52,099 nucleotides of DNA, taken from the NCBI GenBank assembly GCA_964603785.1, contig CAZRWD010000014.1, positions 1-52,099 on the forward strand, read 5' to 3'. The position numbers and the translations under genes were made by a program. Origin of the DNA: CAZRWD01 sp964603785. GTDB lineage: Bacteria > Fermentibacterota > Fermentibacteria > Fermentibacterales > Fermentibacteraceae. The notes beneath the pieces are model-generated. The model was not told where the DNA came from. It did no database searches and saw only the letters and a program-made list of their open reading frames with translations. Position 1 is the stretch's first letter, and each line of letters starts with the position of its first letter. This document shows positions 50,019 through 52,099 of the stretch, in pieces.

Positions 50019-50879
50019 TCAGGAAGTCCCCGCCGGACCGCGGGTGTCCTGGAGCTCGCGGCAGCGGAGGGTGTTCTCCATCAGGAGTGCGATGGTCAGC
50101 GGCCCCACCCCTCCCGGTACCGGCGTGACGAACGAGGCCCTGCCGAGGACCGCGTCGAAGTCGACATCGCCCCTCAGCCTGCCCTCTACGGAGCTGGTGC
50201 CGACGTCCACTACCACCGCCCCCTCGCGCACGAAGCCCTCGGTGACCAGTCCGGGGACGCCGGCGGCGGAGATCAGGATGTCCGCCCCCCTGCAGCAACC
50301 GGCGAGGTCGGGCGTCTTCGAGTGGGCGATCGTGACCGTCGCATCGGCCTGCAGGAGGAGCGCGGCCATCGGTCTCCCGACTATCACGCTCCTGCCTATG
50401 ACCACCGCGCGCCTGCCGCGGATCACGACTCCGGCATCCGCCAGAAGGCGCATGATCCCCAGGGGGGTGCATGGCACGATGCAGTCCTCGCCCCGCCAGA
50501 GCCTTCCCACGTTCTCCGGGTGGAAGCCGTCTACGTCCTTGATGGGATCTATCGCGGCGGCCACCCTGGATGCGGGGATACCGGGCGGGAGCGGCAGCTG
50601 GCAGAGGATCGCGTGCACCTCCGGATCACGGTTCAACCGGTCGAGGAGGGCGAGCAGGCCGGCCTCCGGGACATCCGGGGGAAGCTCGTGGACCACCGAG
50701 CGGAAACCCGCCCGGGCGCAGGCCTTCTCCTTGAACTTCACATATGAGCGGCTGGCGGGATCGTCCCCGACGAGAACGACCGCAAGGCCCGGGGGCATGG
50801 AGCCTCCGGCAGCCGCCCGCGCGGCTGCCTCGGCTTCTATTCTGCGGGCCAGGTCCCTCCCGTGGAGAGTCTCGCCCAA
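50019..50879 (-). CDS. folD: Methylene-THF dehydrogenase / methenyl-THF cyclohydrolase FolD
   Basis: 286 aa. Bifunctional one-carbon enzyme. Tyr46 and Lys50 in SYVKFKEK, QLPLPPGI, DVDGFHPENVGRL, PCTPLGIMRLL, the NADP loop VIGRSVIVGRPMA, and PVPGGVGPLTIALLMENT are all canonical. The start is TTG at 50879 with a weak ribosome-binding site, seven bases after rplU, where rpmA would usually be found. Confidence 0.96.
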   Translation of the reverse strand: MGETLHGRDLARRIEAEAAARAAAGGSMPPGLAVVLVGDDPASRSYVKFKEKACARAGFRSVVHELPPDVPEAGLLALLDRLNRDPEVHAILCQLPLPPGIPASRVAAAIDPIKDVDGFHPENVGRLWRGEDCIVPCTPLGIMRLLADAGVVIRGRRAVVIGRSVIVGRPMAALLLQADATVTIAHSKTPDLAGCCRGADILISAAGVPGLVTEGFVREGAVVVDVGTSSVEGRLRGDVDFDAVLGRASFVTPVPGGVGPLTIALLMENTLRCRELQDTRGPAGTS

Positions 50880-50885
50880 AACCCG

Positions 50886-51200
50886 TCAGACCCCGCTGAT
50901 GCCGGTGATCTCGACCTGCGTGAGGCTCTGCCTGTGTCCGGTGAGCTTCTCGTGACCCTTGCGGCGCTTGCGCCGGAAGACGAGGATCTTGGGGCCGCGG
51001 TTGTGCGACAGGATCCTGGCCTCGACCCTGGCATCGGGGACCACTGGCGTGCCGACCTTCGTGCCGGCCGGCCCGGAGACCAGCAGGACCCGGTCGAAGG
51101 TCACCTGCTCGCCCTCGCCGGTTCGCAGGAGCGGGACGGAGAGCTTCATGCCGGGTTCCACCCTGTACTGGAGCCCTCCCGTCTCGATGACAGCGTACAA
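50886..51200 (-). CDS. rplU: 50S ribosomal protein L21
   Basis: 104 aa. YAVIETGGLQYRVEPGMKL at the N-terminus and the C-terminal KILVFRRKRRKGHEKLTGHRQ are diagnostic. TTG start six bases after GGAGG. It has its own strong promoter in the gap after the RNase gene. Confidence 0.97.
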   Translation of the reverse strand: MYAVIETGGLQYRVEPGMKLSVPLLRTGEGEQVTFDRVLLVSGPAGTKVGTPVVPDARVEARILSHNRGPKILVFRRKRRKGHEKLTGHRQSLTQVEITGISGV

Positions 51201-51234
51201 CTTCCACCTCCGAATGTCCGTTGAAACAACCGCG

Positions 51235-51264
51235 TTTATAGGTCCGGGGGCACTCCCGGGTCAA
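51235..51264 (-). promoter_or_regulatory. Promoter of rplU
   Basis: Minus strand TTGACC (51264-51259), 18 bases, TATAAA (51240-51235), within the 68-base gap between the RNase gene and rplU. It probably drives rplU-folD and perhaps the genes beyond. Confidence 0.65.
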
Positions 51265-51268
51265 CCTC

Positions 51269-52099
51269 TCACTGCGCAGGCCGGGAGGCCATCTCCTCGT
51301 GCGTGTCGAGCGAATACACCCTGAACTCGTCGACCCTGAGCCTCCTGTCCTCGTGGAACTCCGCGTTGACCCTGGCCTTGCCCGTCAGGTACTCCATCCT
51401 CCTGCCCTCGTCCTCCATCAGGTAGGCGGCCAGCTCGGGGTGGATGGATACGACGACGTTCCGGTGCGCGTTCTTGAGGGAGATGCGCTCCAGGAACCTC
51501 TCGAGCCTCATGTAGGCCGACAGCGGCGACAGGACCCTCCCGCTCCCGCCGCAGCGGCTGCAGGGCTCGGAGAGGGTCTGGGCCAGACTCGGTCTGACCC
51601 TCTTGCGGGTCATCTCCACGAGGCCCATCGTGCTCACCTGGCAGGTCTTGGTCGGCGACCTGTCCCTGCCGAGCTCGCTCCGGAGGCAGTTGAGGACCTT
51701 GTCCCTGTGCTCCTCCGTGTCCATGTCTATGAAGTCGATCACGATGATCCCGCCTATGTCCCTAAGGCGGAGCTGTCTCGCTATCTCCTTCGCGGCCTCC
51801 AGGTTGGTCTTCAGGATGGTGTTCTCCTGGCTCTTCCTGCCGACATACCTCCGCGTGTTGATGTCGATCGCGACCAGGGCCTCGGTCTGGTCTATGACGA
51901 GTGCGCCTCCCGACTTCAGGGGGACCTCGCGGTCGGTTATCTGGGCTATCTCGTCCTCTATGCCGTACTGGTCGAAGATCGGGGTCTTTCCCCTGTACAG
52001 CCTCACGCGCCCGGCCAGGTCGGCCGAGACCTTCTTCAGGTAGTTCCTGGCGGTGGTGAAGACCTCGCGCGAATCGGTGACGAAGGTGGTCATCTCCAT
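51269..52099 (-). CDS. Ribonuclease E/G family protein, C-terminal part
   Basis: 276 aa visible; the N-terminus (S1 domain) lies beyond the right edge, so the methionine at the border is not a proven start. The catalytic aspartates are in VAIDINTRRYVG and IVIDFIDM, and the zinc-link appears as CSRCGGSG rather than the common CPxC. The protein ends 80 or so residues later without the long disordered degradosome tail, so it is RNase G-like in form. The RNase-rplU neighbourhood is conserved in many bacteria. Confidence 0.93.
   Translation of the reverse strand: MEMTTFVTDSREVFTTARNYLKKVSADLAGRVRLYRGKTPIFDQYGIEDEIAQITDREVPLKSGGALVIDQTEALVAIDINTRRYVGRKSQENTILKTNLEAAKEIARQLRLRDIGGIIVIDFIDMDTEEHRDKVLNCLRSELGRDRSPTKTCQVSTMGLVEMTRKRVRPSLAQTLSEPCSRCGGSGRVLSPLSAYMRLERFLERISLKNAHRNVVVSIHPELAAYLMEDEGRRMEYLTGKARVNAEFHEDRRLRVDEFRVYSLDTHEEMASRPAQ

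Overview
The window is about 52 kb of GC-rich DNA, densely coded and almost entirely on the minus strand. It looks like a chromosome segment of a diderm anaerobic bacterium. The reasons are a complete dcw cell-wall/division cluster with a meso-diaminopimelate-type MurE, an Rnf complex (ferredoxin:NAD+ oxidoreductase / ion pump), selenocysteine machinery (SelA, SelB), lipoprotein signal peptides, and capsule-type Ugd/SLBB/Wzc genes. The mixture, together with a DUF4837-like lipoprotein and a degenerate secreted protein of a type I associate with poorly cultured FCB-group lineages, suggests a candidate phylum near the FCB superphylum (Fermentibacterota-like). That placement is inference only. 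No phage, transposase or CRISPR was seen.

Layout, left to right. 1-6.9 kb is accessory: an esterase with C-terminal TPRs flanked by two 96-bp near-identical direct repeats; a GGDEF + STAND-type ATPase + TPR fusion; a Fic protein with a palindromic operator; and a small secreted protein interrupted by an in-frame TGA. 7.1-8.8 kb is a radical SAM gene that appears to start at CTG behind its own promoter. 8.9-24.1 kb is the dcw cluster in canonical order, mraZ-rsmH-ftsL-ftsI-murE-murF-mraY-murD-ftsW-murG-murC-ftsQ-ftsA-ftsZ. Most of its junctions are 4-base ATGA/GTGA overlaps, and it is driven by a promoter interleaved with MraZ boxes.

24.3-36.8 kb reads as one long minus-strand transcription unit, rnfCDGEAB-selA-selB-ugd-SLBB-wzc, joined by overlapping or near-abutting genes. 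nrdR and a divergent tRNA-His/Lys/Arg cluster lie at 36.9-37.7 kb. They are followed by a 314-bp, relatively AT-rich element bounded by 22-bp inverted repeats.

38.0-44.1 kb holds a class V aminotransferase, two tandem PEBP proteins, an RlmI-like methyltransferase, a zinc-ribbon membrane protein and a parvulin-type lipoprotein. The only plus-strand protein gene, a D-Ala-D-Ala carboxypeptidase, is divergent from that group. 45.5-52.1 kb is a housekeeping run read right to left: RNase E/G (partial), rplU, folD, a small membrane protein, a lipoprotein, a TPR protein, aroQ, efp, and a dolichol-phosphate-mannose-synthase-like glycosyltransferase that also seems to use a CTG start.

Functionally, the dcw genes make lipid II and the divisome. 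Rnf couples reduced ferredoxin and NAD to an ion gradient. SelA/SelB allow UGA to be read as selenocysteine. Ugd, SLBB and Wzc point to uronic-acid-containing exopolysaccharide export.
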